A stretch of 26,096 bases of DNA from CAYONP01 sp964405335 (GTDB lineage: Bacteria; Armatimonadota; UBA10988), in contig CAYONP010000085.1 in NCBI GenBank assembly GCA_964405335.1, positions 1 to 26,096 of the forward strand, written 5' to 3'. A model generated the notes under the pieces. The model saw nothing but the letters and a program-made list of their open reading frames with translations, made no database searches and was not told the origin of the DNA. Position numbers and translations under genes: made by a program. Positions 14,742-23,098 of this stretch are shown in pieces (positions within the stretch are counted from its first letter, which is position 1; every line of letters begins with the position of its first letter).

Positions 14742-14770
14742 ATTGTACCGGCCGCGAGCACGACCGTCAA
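14742..14770 (-). promoter_or_regulatory. Sigma70-like promoter of tRNA-Arg
   Basis: Minus-strand TTGACG (14765-14770) and TACAAT (14742-14747) with a 17-nt spacer, ending 10 nt before the mature tRNA 5' end. It is near-consensus, as expected for a stable RNA. The -35 is half of the palindrome GTCAACGCGTTGAC (14766-14779) shared with the divergent hydrolase promoter. Confidence 0.85.
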
Positions 14771-14774
14771 CGCG

Positions 14775-14803
14775 TTGACCGCCGACTGCCAGTGTGCTAC
14801 GTT
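14775..14803 (+). promoter_or_regulatory. Sigma70-like promoter of the alpha/beta hydrolase gene
   Basis: TTGACC (14775-14780) and TACGTT (14798-14803) with a 17-nt spacer. Transcription would begin at about 14810, just ahead of GGAG (14812-14815) and the GTG start at 14822. This excludes the in-frame GTG at 14792 as the main start. Confidence 0.75.
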
Positions 14804-14821
14804 GCCCGCCCGGAGACGCCG

Positions 14822-15988
14822 GTGCGGCCGTTCGAGGTCTCTTCGCGCGCGGTCGATCAGCGTGCCGGCGACACCGCCGCACGCGCCGGCGCCTGGCTCG
14901 ACGCCCTGGCTCAGCAGGCCGATCAACAGCGCGCCGGCCGCTGGCGGCGCGACCTGGCCGACGTCGAAAGCTACCTCGTCTCGGTCGAGCCGGGCCGAAC
15001 ACAGCTGCGCGAGCTGCTGCGGCTCGACCCAGCGCCGGCCGCCGCGACGCCCCCCATCCGGCGCCGGCGGGTCGGATTGCTCGGGCCTCACGCGATCGAG
15101 CAGCTCACCTGGGAACCGTGGCCCGGCCTGCCGTGCGAGGCCCTCTTGCTCCTCGCCGATGCGGCGGTCCGCCCGGCGGTGTTGGCCTTCCACGGCCTGC
15201 TCGACACGGCCGAGGCGTTCGCCGGATTGGTCGCACCGAACGACCGCTCGGCCGTCGTTGCCGCGCTGCTGGCCGCCGGCTGTCACGTCATCGTGCCGCG
15301 GCTGGTCACCGGCTGGCACGCGCGGCTGCAACTGGCCCGTAAGGCACGGCTGATCGGCCGCGAGTGGCTCGGCCTCGAGGTGCTCAGCCTCATCCGGCTG
15401 CTCGACCGCGTGGACGACCTGCCGGTCGACCCGAGCGCGGTCGGCGCGTGGGGGTTCAGCCGCGGCGGCCAGGTCGCGATGCTGCTCGCCGCGCTCGATT
15501 CGCGCATCGCCGCGGTCAGCGTCGCGAGCTGGTTCGGCGATCGAACCGCACGCCTGCTCGACACGCACGACGCCCGGCAGGTGGCATATCTCGATTCGCC
15601 CGAGGAGGAGCAGTTCATCCCGGGTTGGCTGCTCGAGTTCAGCGATGTCGAGCTGGCCGGGTTGATGGTGCCCGAACCACTTCAGATCACCAGCGGCCTG
15701 GACGATCCGGTGGTGCCGTTCGAGCAGGTCGAGTCGGCGTTCGCGCCGGTGGCCGGCTGGTACCGCGCCCTGGGACTCAGCGAGCTGGCCGAGCTGGAGC
15801 TGTTCAGTGGCGGGCACACGCCGAGCCTGGCCACCGTGGCGTTCATGGCGCGTTGGCTGGGCTGCGGGTCGGTGCCGGCGCGGGCGGAGGTTCGGCCGCC
15901 GCGCCGTCGGTCCCGCGTTTCGCCGGCGCGCCGGCGGCGGGCGCGGCTCAGCCGCCGACGCGCAGGACGCCGGCCTGGACCTGGGTGA
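14822..15988 (+). CDS. Alpha/beta hydrolase (dienelactone hydrolase/prolyl-peptidase-like fold)
   Basis: A 388-residue protein without signal peptide. The N-terminal 90 residues are helical, as in acetyl-xylan-esterase-like and dipeptidyl-peptidase-like hydrolases (ABHD22-like). The catalytic triad can be read: nucleophile Ser in GFSRGGQ at about 212, Asp in SGLDDPVVP at about 293 and His in SGGHTPS at about 330. AFHGLLDTAEAF resembles the oxyanion-hole region. The start is GTG with GGAGA 6 nt upstream. Beyond about residue 350 the protein turns into an Arg/Pro-rich tail that overlaps the convergent RlpA gene by 41 nt, probably an unselected extension after loss of an earlier stop. Substrate unknown. 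Confidence 0.88.
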   Translation: MRPFEVSSRAVDQRAGDTAARAGAWLDALAQQADQQRAGRWRRDLADVESYLVSVEPGRTQLRELLRLDPAPAAATPPIRRRRVGLLGPHAIEQLTWEPWPGLPCEALLLLADAAVRPAVLAFHGLLDTAEAFAGLVAPNDRSAVVAALLAAGCHVIVPRLVTGWHARLQLARKARLIGREWLGLEVLSLIRLLDRVDDLPVDPSAVGAWGFSRGGQVAMLLAALDSRIAAVSVASWFGDRTARLLDTHDARQVAYLDSPEEEQFIPGWLLEFSDVELAGLMVPEPLQITSGLDDPVVPFEQVESAFAPVAGWYRALGLSELAELELFSGGHTPSLATVAFMARWLGCGSVPARAEVRPPRRRSRVSPARRRRARLSRRRAGRRPGPG

Positions 15989-17324
15989 CGCCGCGCGAGT
16001 AGAACCCAAGCGCCTGGGCGCAGGCGGCCGAGACGTCGAGCACGCGGCCGCGGACGAACGGCCCGCGGTCGTTGATGCGCACGATGGCCGACCGGCCGTT
16101 GGCCACGTTGGTCACCTTCACCCAGGTGCCCATCGGCAGCGAGCGGTGCGCGGCGGTCCAGGCCCACTGGTTGTAGACCTCACCACTGGCGGTGCGCCGG
16201 CCGTGCCACTTGCCGCCGTACCAGCTCGCCATGCCGCTGAAGGAGCGGACGACTTCGTAGCTGGCGAACGGCAGGTCTGGATTGGACACCTCGCCGGCCG
16301 CCGGCGGTGCGACGTCCTTGCCAACGGTGATGGTCAGGCGCCGCCGGTCCTGGCTCAAGTTGAGTCTCAGCTCGCCGGCGTCGGTCAGCTCAAACCCGAT
16401 CCGGGTCGCCTCGGGCTCGTCATCCGACGGCTTGACGACCAGACCGACCAGCCCGCTGCGGCCGATCTCGAGGCGATGCTCACCCGCCACACGCAGGCCG
16501 TCGACGTCGACCGCCGCCCAGGCGCCGCGCCGGGGAATGGTGTAGCTCTCGAGCGGCGCCTCGGCCTCGATCTCGACCTGCGTCTGTTCGCCGCTGCGGT
16601 AGATCGAGATGTCGAGCGGCCGCTGGCCGCTGGCGCCGGCGTGGTTGGCCATCAATCGCCGCGTCTCGGTCAGCACGCGGACCGGACCGGACGGCTCACC
16701 CAGGCCGGTGACCATGAGGCTGTCGAGCGCGGCCTGCGACCAGACGCCGTCGGGCAGTTGGGTCATGTTGAGCGGCGCGTCGCGGACCGGCTCACCGCCG
16801 GCGGCGTGGCTGGCGTTGACCGTGCGACGCGTTTCGGGCAGGCTGCCCTGGGCCACCTCGAGCAGCAACTCGAGGAACCGGCGTTCGACCGACTCGAGCG
16901 GGCACTCACCAGCCTTGTAGGTCAGCAGCACGGCTCGATCCAGGTCGCACACGGCGAACTCGATCACGGCGGTGCCGTCACCCCGGCGGATTTGCGCGCA
17001 GATGACGTGCCGGCGCTCGCCCTCGCCGCCGGCGATTTCGCCCGCGGCGGCCAGGCGCTCCGGCAGCTCGCGCAGGTTCATCAGCAAGCCGGCATCGGCC
17101 AGAGGGGCGGTGGCAAAGTGTACCGGCGCGGCGACGACCTGTCGCAGCACGGCCGCCGCCGGCTCGCCGAGCTGGTCGCGGACCGTGGCACTCCACGCCT
17201 CCTGGGCCTCGGGCGCGGCGACCCACCAGAGCGCAACGCCTGGCTGTGGTGCCGCCCCCGCGGCGGTGGCCGACCCGAGGAGAAGGCCTGCCAAGCAAGC
17301 TGCCCGTCCCAATCGCGAGGACAC
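15948..17324 (-). CDS. Secreted protein with C-terminal RlpA-like double-psi beta-barrel
   Basis: A 458-residue exported protein with signal peptide (LGRAACLAGLLLGSATAAGAA). The central 340 residues are unrecognised, with regularly spaced beta-strands (for example LRLNLSQDRRRLTITVG). The C-terminal 100 residues are a clear RlpA/DPBB domain: GMASWYGGKWHGRRTASGE, AAHRSLPMGTWVKVTN, INDRGPFVRGRVLDVS and a final ALGF...GV..VQ. RlpA proteins bind or cleave denuded peptidoglycan glycan strands; the Asp of NDRGPF is present. The typical SPOR domain is absent. The start GTG has AAAGGA 9 nt upstream, and a strong promoter lies at 17396-17424. Name kept generic because the architecture differs from classical RlpA. 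Confidence 0.88.
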   Translation of the reverse strand: MSSRLGRAACLAGLLLGSATAAGAAPQPGVALWWVAAPEAQEAWSATVRDQLGEPAAAVLRQVVAAPVHFATAPLADAGLLMNLRELPERLAAAGEIAGGEGERRHVICAQIRRGDGTAVIEFAVCDLDRAVLLTYKAGECPLESVERRFLELLLEVAQGSLPETRRTVNASHAAGGEPVRDAPLNMTQLPDGVWSQAALDSLMVTGLGEPSGPVRVLTETRRLMANHAGASGQRPLDISIYRSGEQTQVEIEAEAPLESYTIPRRGAWAAVDVDGLRVAGEHRLEIGRSGLVGLVVKPSDDEPEATRIGFELTDAGELRLNLSQDRRRLTITVGKDVAPPAAGEVSNPDLPFASYEVVRSFSGMASWYGGKWHGRRTASGEVYNQWAWTAAHRSLPMGTWVKVTNVANGRSAIVRINDRGPFVRGRVLDVSAACAQALGFYSRGVTQVQAGVLRVGG

Positions 17325-17395
17325 GGTAAGGTGTCCTTTCCGGAACCGGCGCGGCAAACGAGAAGTCCGCGACGGCTCCACGAACGCACCGCCGG

Positions 17396-17424
17396 ACTCT
17401 AGCAGCGGATCGCCGAATGGTCAA
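17396..17424 (-). promoter_or_regulatory. Sigma70-like promoter of the RlpA-domain gene
   Basis: Minus-strand TTGACC (17419-17424) and TAGAGT (17396-17401) with a 17-nt spacer. The predicted leader to the GTG at 17324 is about 65 nt. No comparable promoter is apparent for the divergent histidine kinase in the same 309-bp gap (17325-17633). Confidence 0.7.
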
Positions 17425-17558
17425 ATCTGGCCATGACTCGACTCACGAACCCGCTGACTGAGCATTGTTGCGGCCGCCGGCCCGGCTCGCAACCGTCACT
17501 CAAGACAATCACAACATGTGCATCGACAGCGCGGAGTATGCTGTCCGAATGGATGGGT

Positions 17559-17617
17559 GGACACCGCCGCGTCTGGTGCGGCCGGGTGTCCAACGAGCTG
17601 GGGTGCCCCCGGGCACC
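17559..17617 (+). other. Two adjacent hairpins in the histidine-kinase leader
   Basis: The first hairpin (17559-17591) has stems GGACACC/GGTGTCC and GCCGC/GCGGC around a 7-nt loop with a 2-nt bulge. The second (17602-17617) has GGTGCC/GGCACC around CCCG. Both lie 16-75 nt before the ATG at 17634 and end just upstream of its GGAG ribosome-binding site. They could affect translation or mRNA stability, or be a weak terminator; there is no T-tract. Confidence 0.5.
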
Positions 17618-17633
17618 GGTTCCGGAGCTTTGC

Positions 17634-19187
17634 ATGAGCGACTCGGCCCCGGCCGCGGGGGCAAGTTGCGGCGCGCGGGATGTGGCGGTCTACTTGCTCG
17701 ACGACGGCGGCGGCATCGCCAGCAGCAACGATGCCGGCGCGCGGCTACTGCAACACCCCGATGCACAGGCCCTGCGCCGCGCCCTGGCCGATCCGGCCGC
17801 GCTGGCCGCCGGCCGGGCCGGGCTGGCCACCTCGACCCGGCTCAGCCTCAACGGCAGCGAGGAGACGCGGCAGACCGTCTGGGTCAGCATCCTGGGCGAC
17901 GGCGCCCAGCGCCTGGTCGGCGTCGCCGCGCCGCTCGGGCTCGACCCGACCGGCATCACCACGGCCAGCTTCCGCGGCTGGATCGACGATGCGCCGGCGA
18001 TGGTCGGCTACCTCGATGAGCAGGGCCACTGGCTGGCGGCCAACCGCGAACTGCAGCAGCGGCTCGGCTTCGATATCGAAGAGCTGCGCAGCCGCACACT
18101 GCCCGACCTGCTCTCCGAGACCGACCGCGAGTTCCTCGCCGAGCGGGTCGACAGCGCGCTGCGCAGCGGGCTGCCCGATGCGATGGAGGTCAGGCTGCGC
18201 ACCCGCAGCGGCGAGCCGGTCGACGTCGAGCTGGCCACCGCGCCGCAGCCGGCCGGCGAGGCCGGCGCCGCGACCGTCTGCGTGCTCATCCGTGATGTCC
18301 GCGACCGCAAACAGCGCGAGGCCGAGGCCGAGCAGTACACGCATCAGCTCGAGCGGCTGTTCGTCCAGCTCGAACGCAAGAACGAAGCGCTCGAAGCGGC
18401 CAACGGCGAAATCCGCAAGGCCCGGCTGCAGACCTTGCAGGCCGAGGAGCTGACCCGCCTGGAGCGGCTCAAAACCGCCTTCCTCGACGTCGCGGCGCAT
18501 GAGCTGCGAACGCCGGTGACGCTGCTCACCGGCATCCTCGACCTGCTGCGCGCCTGCGACAACGCCGACATGCGCGACAACCTGCTCGATTCGGCGCGGC
18601 GTAGCACCACCCGGCTGGCCAACATCGTCGACTCGGCGCTCAAGTTGCTCTACACCGGCGACCGCGCGCCCGGCGAGCCGTTCCGCCTGCGCAGCCTGGC
18701 CGACACCCTGCGGCAGGCCGCGGCCGATGTGCAGCCGTTTGTCGAGCTGCGTGGCCAGACGCTCGAGTGCCGGCTCGACGGCTCGCTGCCCGAGGTCGAG
18801 ATGGACGCCTCGATGGTCCGCGACGTGGCGGTCAACCTGCTGATGAACGCCATCCGGTTCAGTCCCGACGGCGGCACCGTGCGGCTCGAGCTGGGGCCCA
18901 GCGCGCCGGGCTGGGTCAAGCTCTGCGTGGCCGACTGCGGCACCGGCATCCGCGACGAAGACCTGCCGCACATCTTCGACGACTTCTTCTGTAGCCTCGA
19001 CACGCTGCACCACAGCTCGGGTCAGTACGAGTACAACACCCGTGGGCCGGGGCTCGGGCTGGCCATCGTGCGCCGCTTTGTCGACCACCACCATGGCGAC
19101 ATCGACGTCTCGAGCGAGCCCGATCGCGGCACTACCTTCACGGTCCGGCTGCCCATCCGCCGCGACCCGGTGCGCGACCGATCATAG
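17634..19187 (+). CDS. PAS-domain sensor histidine kinase (orphan)
   Basis: A 517-residue cytosolic kinase. A poorly conserved N-terminal sensor region (1-105) is followed by a PAS domain (about 112-220; FRGWIDDAPAMVGYLDEQGH, VLIRDVRDRKQ) and a coiled coil (about 225-280). HisKA follows, with phospho-acceptor His in DVAAHELRTPV at about 288. HATPase_c has an N-box NLLMNAIRFSP, a G1 box DCGTGIRDEDL, an F-box IFDDFF and a G2 box GPGLGLAIVRR. All catalytic boxes are intact. No transmembrane helix and no response regulator are adjacent, so the input is probably cytoplasmic and the partner elsewhere. ATG 17634 has GGAG 6 nt upstream; in-frame ATGs further upstream lie in a non-coding-looking leader. 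The end overlaps the convergent gene by 6 nt. Confidence 0.94.
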   Translation: MSDSAPAAGASCGARDVAVYLLDDGGGIASSNDAGARLLQHPDAQALRRALADPAALAAGRAGLATSTRLSLNGSEETRQTVWVSILGDGAQRLVGVAAPLGLDPTGITTASFRGWIDDAPAMVGYLDEQGHWLAANRELQQRLGFDIEELRSRTLPDLLSETDREFLAERVDSALRSGLPDAMEVRLRTRSGEPVDVELATAPQPAGEAGAATVCVLIRDVRDRKQREAEAEQYTHQLERLFVQLERKNEALEAANGEIRKARLQTLQAEELTRLERLKTAFLDVAAHELRTPVTLLTGILDLLRACDNADMRDNLLDSARRSTTRLANIVDSALKLLYTGDRAPGEPFRLRSLADTLRQAAADVQPFVELRGQTLECRLDGSLPEVEMDASMVRDVAVNLLMNAIRFSPDGGTVRLELGPSAPGWVKLCVADCGTGIRDEDLPHIFDDFFCSLDTLHHSSGQYEYNTRGPGLGLAIVRRFVDHHHGDIDVSSEPDRGTTFTVRLPIRRDPVRDRS

Positions 19188-21107
19188 CCCGCCGATGCCC
19201 GAGTCGACCGGCAGGTAGAGCCGCCAGCCGAGGTCGATCACTGTGCGCAGCAGGCCGGCGCTGTACTCGCCAATCGCCAGACCAACGAAGAAGGGCAGCG
19301 CCTGGCGATACCCGCGCAGGCCGCCGTAACGCAAGATCGCCGACTTCACCGCCCAGGTGATGGTGATCGGCACCCACAGCCGCAGCAGGGCGAAGCTGTT
19401 GGCCACCACCCATCCGGCCGGGTGCAGCGGCCACCAGACGAACCGCGTCCGCGCGGCGACCAGCAGCCAGCAGATGGCCGCGCCCCAGAAGTAGGCCACC
19501 GTGCCGCCGCGGTCGGCCGCCTCGGGCACTTCGAGCCGGCGGGTCACCTGCTGCCACGGATCGTTGCCGAAAGCCCAGTTGGCCGGGCCGGTGAACCGCC
19601 CGCCCTGCAGGCCGACGTCGTAGCCGACGGAGAGCATCGCCCACCAGGCGGCAGCGATGCCGAACACCGTGGCGAGCACGATCGGGGCGTTGAACCGGCG
19701 CGGCTCGAGGCCGACGCGTGAGGCCAGCCGGAAACCGTGGAGCTGATGCTGCAGGTTGTAGTTCCGCTGCGTGCGGTTGAGCCAGAAGAAGAGCGTCAGG
19801 ATGATCATCTCGTCTGGACGATAGGTCAGCGTGCCGCCGGCGCGGCGGAGCATGTCGTCGGCGCCGCGCTGATAGAGCTCGATGCTGGGCAGCCCCACCT
19901 CGGCCCGCACCCGCGCCACGGTGAGGACGATCGCCAGCAGCAGGAGCCAGAACGCGACGGCGACCCACAGGCGCATACCCGCGGCGACGGTGAAGCCGAC
20001 GAGCAGCAGTCCGCCGGCGCCGAAGCCGAGCCAGGCGGCGCGGTAGCTCAGCGGTTCCGCGGCGACGGTTCGGTCGCGCTCGCCGCCGACGGCGATGCGC
20101 CAGGTCGCGGCGAGGTGCCGGCGGGCGGCCCAGATGACGAACAGCCCGAAACCGACGAAGGCGCCCGAGGCCTGCTGGTTGACGTATGGGAAGCCGTCCC
20201 ACTCGGTGTACCCGAACTGCGCGGCGACGACGCGCTCGAGCCGGGTGAGCAGGAAGAAGAACCAGCACGAGAACGAGAGCTCGACCGGGAGCAGAAACGA
20301 CAGCCCGAAAGCGAACGGGTAGAAGCAGATCGGGATGCTGCCCATCGCGTTCCACGGCGGCTGGCTGAACGCGGTGGTGCGCACGCCGATGCTGATCCCC
20401 GGCACCGACGGCCAGATCTGGTGGGCCAGGTTGACCAACTGCAAGCCGGCGGCCAGTCCGGCGCCGGCCCAGAACCCGCCGCTGCGGAACAGGCTCAGCC
20501 GCGGATCGCTGACCGCCAGCGGGATTTCGGCCAGGGGATAGGTCAGCCGCTCATGGTCCCACTGCCGGCGCAGCAGGGCCGCCGCGCAGAGCAGCGTGCC
20601 GGCGACCAGCAGCGCCACCAGGCTCCACACCGCCAGCGTTGCGAACCAGGCGTGGAGCCACTCGATCGGGCTGCTGTGGCCGTGGATCAGCGCCTCGAGC
20701 GCGGCGGGATCGGTGATCACCAGGCGGTTCGGGAGGTGCGGCCAGACCACCTCGGCCCAGCGGTTCTCGGGCGTCGCCATGCCGTGGGCATAGGCAATGG
20801 TGGTGAACAGAATCTGGAGCTGATCGTGCCCGGCTATGTTGCTGCCGATGACCAGCATGGTGTAGACGCAGAGCAGCTCGACGCGCGAGAAGGCCAGGCG
20901 CGGCAAGAGCCGCTGGGCCAGCCGGTTGGCCACGGTCAGGAGCAGCAGCAGGGCGACGCAGTGGAAGAAGAGCTGCGGGATGGTCGGCGTATCCGAGTAA
21001 CGGACGTATTCGATCTGGATCAGCCACCAGGCGTTGACCGGCAGCAGCACCAGGCCCAGCAGCACGGCGCGCAGGCTGACCCCACGCTCCGGGCTGCTCA
21101 CCGCCAT
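19182..21107 (-). CDS. Large multi-pass membrane protein, DUF6785/DUF6784-like
   Basis: A 641-residue integral membrane protein with more than ten hydrophobic helices. The motifs WWLIQIEYVRYSDTPTIPQ at the N-terminus, LLCVYTMLVIGSNIAGHDQ, RQWDHERLTYPLAEIPL and WAVKSAILRYGG resemble a family I know from Armatimonadota and Planctomycetota that is distantly like oligopeptide transporters (OPT). Transport substrate unknown. The ATG has a strong GGAGGGG ribosome-binding site 5 nt upstream; longer in-frame extensions would run through the GC-rich intergenic region and lack family features. It is divergent from the next hydrolase gene across a 160-bp gap (21108-21267) that holds GC-rich dyads but no clear promoter. 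Confidence 0.88.
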   Translation of the reverse strand: MAVSSPERGVSLRAVLLGLVLLPVNAWWLIQIEYVRYSDTPTIPQLFFHCVALLLLLTVANRLAQRLLPRLAFSRVELLCVYTMLVIGSNIAGHDQLQILFTTIAYAHGMATPENRWAEVVWPHLPNRLVITDPAALEALIHGHSSPIEWLHAWFATLAVWSLVALLVAGTLLCAAALLRRQWDHERLTYPLAEIPLAVSDPRLSLFRSGGFWAGAGLAAGLQLVNLAHQIWPSVPGISIGVRTTAFSQPPWNAMGSIPICFYPFAFGLSFLLPVELSFSCWFFFLLTRLERVVAAQFGYTEWDGFPYVNQQASGAFVGFGLFVIWAARRHLAATWRIAVGGERDRTVAAEPLSYRAAWLGFGAGGLLLVGFTVAAGMRLWVAVAFWLLLLAIVLTVARVRAEVGLPSIELYQRGADDMLRRAGGTLTYRPDEMIILTLFFWLNRTQRNYNLQHQLHGFRLASRVGLEPRRFNAPIVLATVFGIAAAWWAMLSVGYDVGLQGGRFTGPANWAFGNDPWQQVTRRLEVPEAADRGGTVAYFWGAAICWLLVAARTRFVWWPLHPAGWVVANSFALLRLWVPITITWAVKSAILRYGGLRGYRQALPFFVGLAIGEYSAGLLRTVIDLGWRLYLPVDSGIGGL

Positions 21108-21267
21108 GCGAGCCCCTCCGGCGGTTCGGCTTCGCCCCGCAGGCGGGAGGACCTGCCGGCCGGCCGGCGCACGGCCCGGCGAACAACCGCCCCGCGCCGG
21201 GTGTAGCGCTGGTGGGCACCGGCGTCGCGCGCCAGGCGTTAGGATCGCCGGCGGCTTGGAGGCTGGC

Positions 21268-22356
21268 ATGAGCAGAGCGACCGACTGGGCCCGGCAACTG
21301 CGTGGCGACCGGCGGAGCCGACGCCTCGCCGTCCTCGCCGCGGTGATCGTCTCGGTTACCGTCGGCTTCCTCGCGCTGCGGCCGGCGTTGGCCGTCTGGC
21401 TGGTCCGCCGCACGGCGGCCAAGGACTACGCGCGCGCCGGCGCGGTGCCCATCGACGCGGTCCGCCTGCCGGCGACGACCATGCTCCAGCGCAACGTACC
21501 GCTGGTTGCCCGGCCAGCCGTGCAGCGGATCCTCGAGCAGTTCGAGTCCGACTTTTTCGGTTTCCGCGCCGCCGAGCTCAAGTACGCCACGGTCAACCTG
21601 CGCACCGGCGCGACCACCCATGTCACCGCGCTCCTGTTGACTCCCGAGCGCGGCGGCGATGGGCAGGTCACGCTCTACCTGCCGTCGTCGGCGGCCGACC
21701 GCGGGTTCTCCTTCGACGTCGAGTCGATTCTGTTCGCCAACCGGTTCGAGCCGCCGCGGCAGGTGCTGATCGTGCCGCTGCCGGTGGCCGAACAGCGCGA
21801 GGGGAGCTGGCTCAGCCTGGCCGGCAGCGACCTCGATGGGCTGCGCGAGCTGGGCCGCCAGACGGCGCTCGACGTGCGCCGCGCGGTCGACGCCTGCACC
21901 GCGCAGGACCTCGAGGTCGTCGGCCTGGCCGGCTACTCGCTCGGCGGCTGCCTGGCGGCGGGGCTGGTCGGCCTGCACCCCGAGCCGTTCGACGGCGCAA
22001 CGCTGACGCTCTATGCCGCCGGTGGCGATCTCGAGCGGCTCGGCCAGGCCTCGAGCCACCCGCTGGTCAAGCTGTTCAGCCGGCCCGAGGAGGTGCGCCA
22101 GGGCGCCTGGCGGCTCAAGCTGCTGACCATCGACCCGGTCACCTTCGCACGCTACGCCCGGGTCGACTCGGTCCACTTCGTCGCCGGCTGGCGCGACGAG
22201 GTCATCCCGGTCGAATGCACTCACGCGCTGATGACCGCCTTCGAGCGCGCCGGCATCGCCTGCCGGCTCGACCTCGAGCAGGGCGGTCACCCGCTCGGCG
22301 AGAGCCTGCTCGGCTCGGTCAACAAGCTGCTCGGCCGGATCGACCGACCGCGCTGA
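21268..22356 (+). CDS. Membrane-anchored alpha/beta hydrolase
   Basis: A 362-residue protein with one N-terminal transmembrane segment (RLAVLAAVIVSVTVGFLAL) preceded by Arg-rich cytoplasmic residues, so the hydrolase domain is probably periplasmic. The triad is visible: Ser in GYSLGGC at about 228, Asp in GWRDEVIP at about 311 and His in EQGGHPLGE at about 337. LYLPSSAADRGFS lies where the oxyanion strand is expected. No sequence similarity to the hydrolase at 14822 was apparent beyond the fold. The start ATG has GGAG 6 nt upstream. Substrate unknown. Confidence 0.88.
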   Translation: MSRATDWARQLRGDRRSRRLAVLAAVIVSVTVGFLALRPALAVWLVRRTAAKDYARAGAVPIDAVRLPATTMLQRNVPLVARPAVQRILEQFESDFFGFRAAELKYATVNLRTGATTHVTALLLTPERGGDGQVTLYLPSSAADRGFSFDVESILFANRFEPPRQVLIVPLPVAEQREGSWLSLAGSDLDGLRELGRQTALDVRRAVDACTAQDLEVVGLAGYSLGGCLAAGLVGLHPEPFDGATLTLYAAGGDLERLGQASSHPLVKLFSRPEEVRQGAWRLKLLTIDPVTFARYARVDSVHFVAGWRDEVIPVECTHALMTAFERAGIACRLDLEQGGHPLGESLLGSVNKLLGRIDRPR

Positions 22357-22382
22357 GCCAGGGCCCTGTTATGCCCGGTGCT

Positions 22383-22421
22383 CGTGCCGACACTTAGCGT
22401 TGGCACGATGATCGTGCCGAC
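22383..22421 (+). promoter_or_regulatory. Three-segment repeat in the yceI leader (alternative hairpins or operator)
   Basis: CGTGCCGAC occurs at 22383-22391 and again at 22413-22421 (30 bp apart), with the near-complement GTTGGCACG at 22399-22407 between them. The middle segment can pair with either flank (9 bp with one G-U each; loops of 7 and 5 nt), so the two hairpins are mutually exclusive in RNA. The second ends 1 nt before the GGAGG ribosome-binding site of the YceI gene. As DNA it could instead be a tandem operator. Confidence 0.55.
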
Positions 22422-22432
22422 CGGAGGCCGCC

Positions 22433-23089
22433 ATGTCTCGAGTCCTCGCCATCCTCACCGGCTTGCTCCTGCTCGCCTGCGCCAAGCCGCCGCAGGACGT
22501 GCCGCAGGCGCAAGTCAGCCCCGCCGCCCCGCCCGCCGGCGAGGGTAGGCGCGACGGACCGCGACCAGGCGGCGGCGGGCGAGGTGGCGCCGGCGCCGCG
22601 GCGCCGGCGCCGCGCGAGCTGAGTCTCGAGCTGCGCGACGGCGAGGTGGCCATCGACACGGCGGCCAGCCGGTTCGAGTTCGAGGGCTACGGCCCGGGCA
22701 AGTCGCACCCGGGCGAGTTCCACAACCTCGCCGGCGCGTTGGCCTTCGCGGATGGGAAGCTGGTCTCCGCCCGCGGGGTGATCGACGCCGGCTCGGTCGA
22801 TACCGGCATCGGCCGGCTCGACAACCACCTGCGCACCGCCGACTTTTTCGACATCGCGACCTATCCCGAAATCACGATGGAATCAACGCGGATTGAGCAG
22901 GACGGCGAGTCGGCGACCATCACCGGCCAGCTCACCTTTCATGGTGTGACCCACGAGGTCAGCTTCCCAGCGACGGTCAAGGACCAGACGGTCAGCGCCG
23001 ACTTCCGCCTCGACACCAGCGTGTTCGGCATGAGCTACCGCGGTGTGGACAAGGAAGTGCGCATTCAGCTATCGCTGACGGCCGAGTGA
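22433..23089 (+). CDS. YceI-family lipoprotein
   Basis: A 218-residue protein with a lipoprotein signal (lipobox LLAC, lipidated Cys16). A Pro/Gly-rich linker (about 20-60) follows, then a YceI lipocalin-like beta-barrel (about 62-218) with typical strands: FEFEGYGPGKSHPGEFHN, DNHLRTADFFDIATYPEI, TGQLTFHGVTHEVSFP and DTSVFGMSYRG. YceI barrels bind isoprenoid-like lipids in the periplasm; the ligand here is unknown. ATG with GGAGG 5 nt upstream. The gene ends 9 nt from the convergent FecR-domain gene. Confidence 0.95.
   Translation: MSRVLAILTGLLLLACAKPPQDVPQAQVSPAAPPAGEGRRDGPRPGGGGRGGAGAAAPAPRELSLELRDGEVAIDTAASRFEFEGYGPGKSHPGEFHNLAGALAFADGKLVSARGVIDAGSVDTGIGRLDNHLRTADFFDIATYPEITMESTRIEQDGESATITGQLTFHGVTHEVSFPATVKDQTVSADFRLDTSVFGMSYRGVDKEVRIQLSLTAE
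22586..22611. repeat. 26-bp perfect GC palindrome inside the YceI linker
   Basis: Built from alternating GGCGCC units, symmetric about 22598/22599. It encodes part of the Gly/Ala/Pro-rich linker of the lipoprotein and may be a low-complexity by-product of that linker. Confidence 0.85.
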
Positions 23090-23098
23090 GGCGCGCGC

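Noticed and set aside
14792..14821. GTG 14792 as start of the alpha/beta hydrolase
   Set aside because: It lies within the promoter, before the -10 box at 14798-14803; GTG 14822 has a proper ribosome-binding site.
17433..17633. N-terminal extension of the histidine kinase from ATG 17433
   Set aside because: The region contains the two leader hairpins and no domain features, and ATG 17634 has a well-spaced GGAG.
17745..19094. Antisense open frame of 449 codons opposite the histidine kinase
   Set aside because: Composition artefact; the sense strand has intact H, N, G1, F and G2 boxes.
19182..21422. Longer start for the DUF6785-like protein (746 codons)
   Set aside because: The extra 105 residues are Arg/Ala/Pro-rich intergenic translation that overlaps the divergent hydrolase gene. 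ATG 21107 has an excellent GGAGGGG site.
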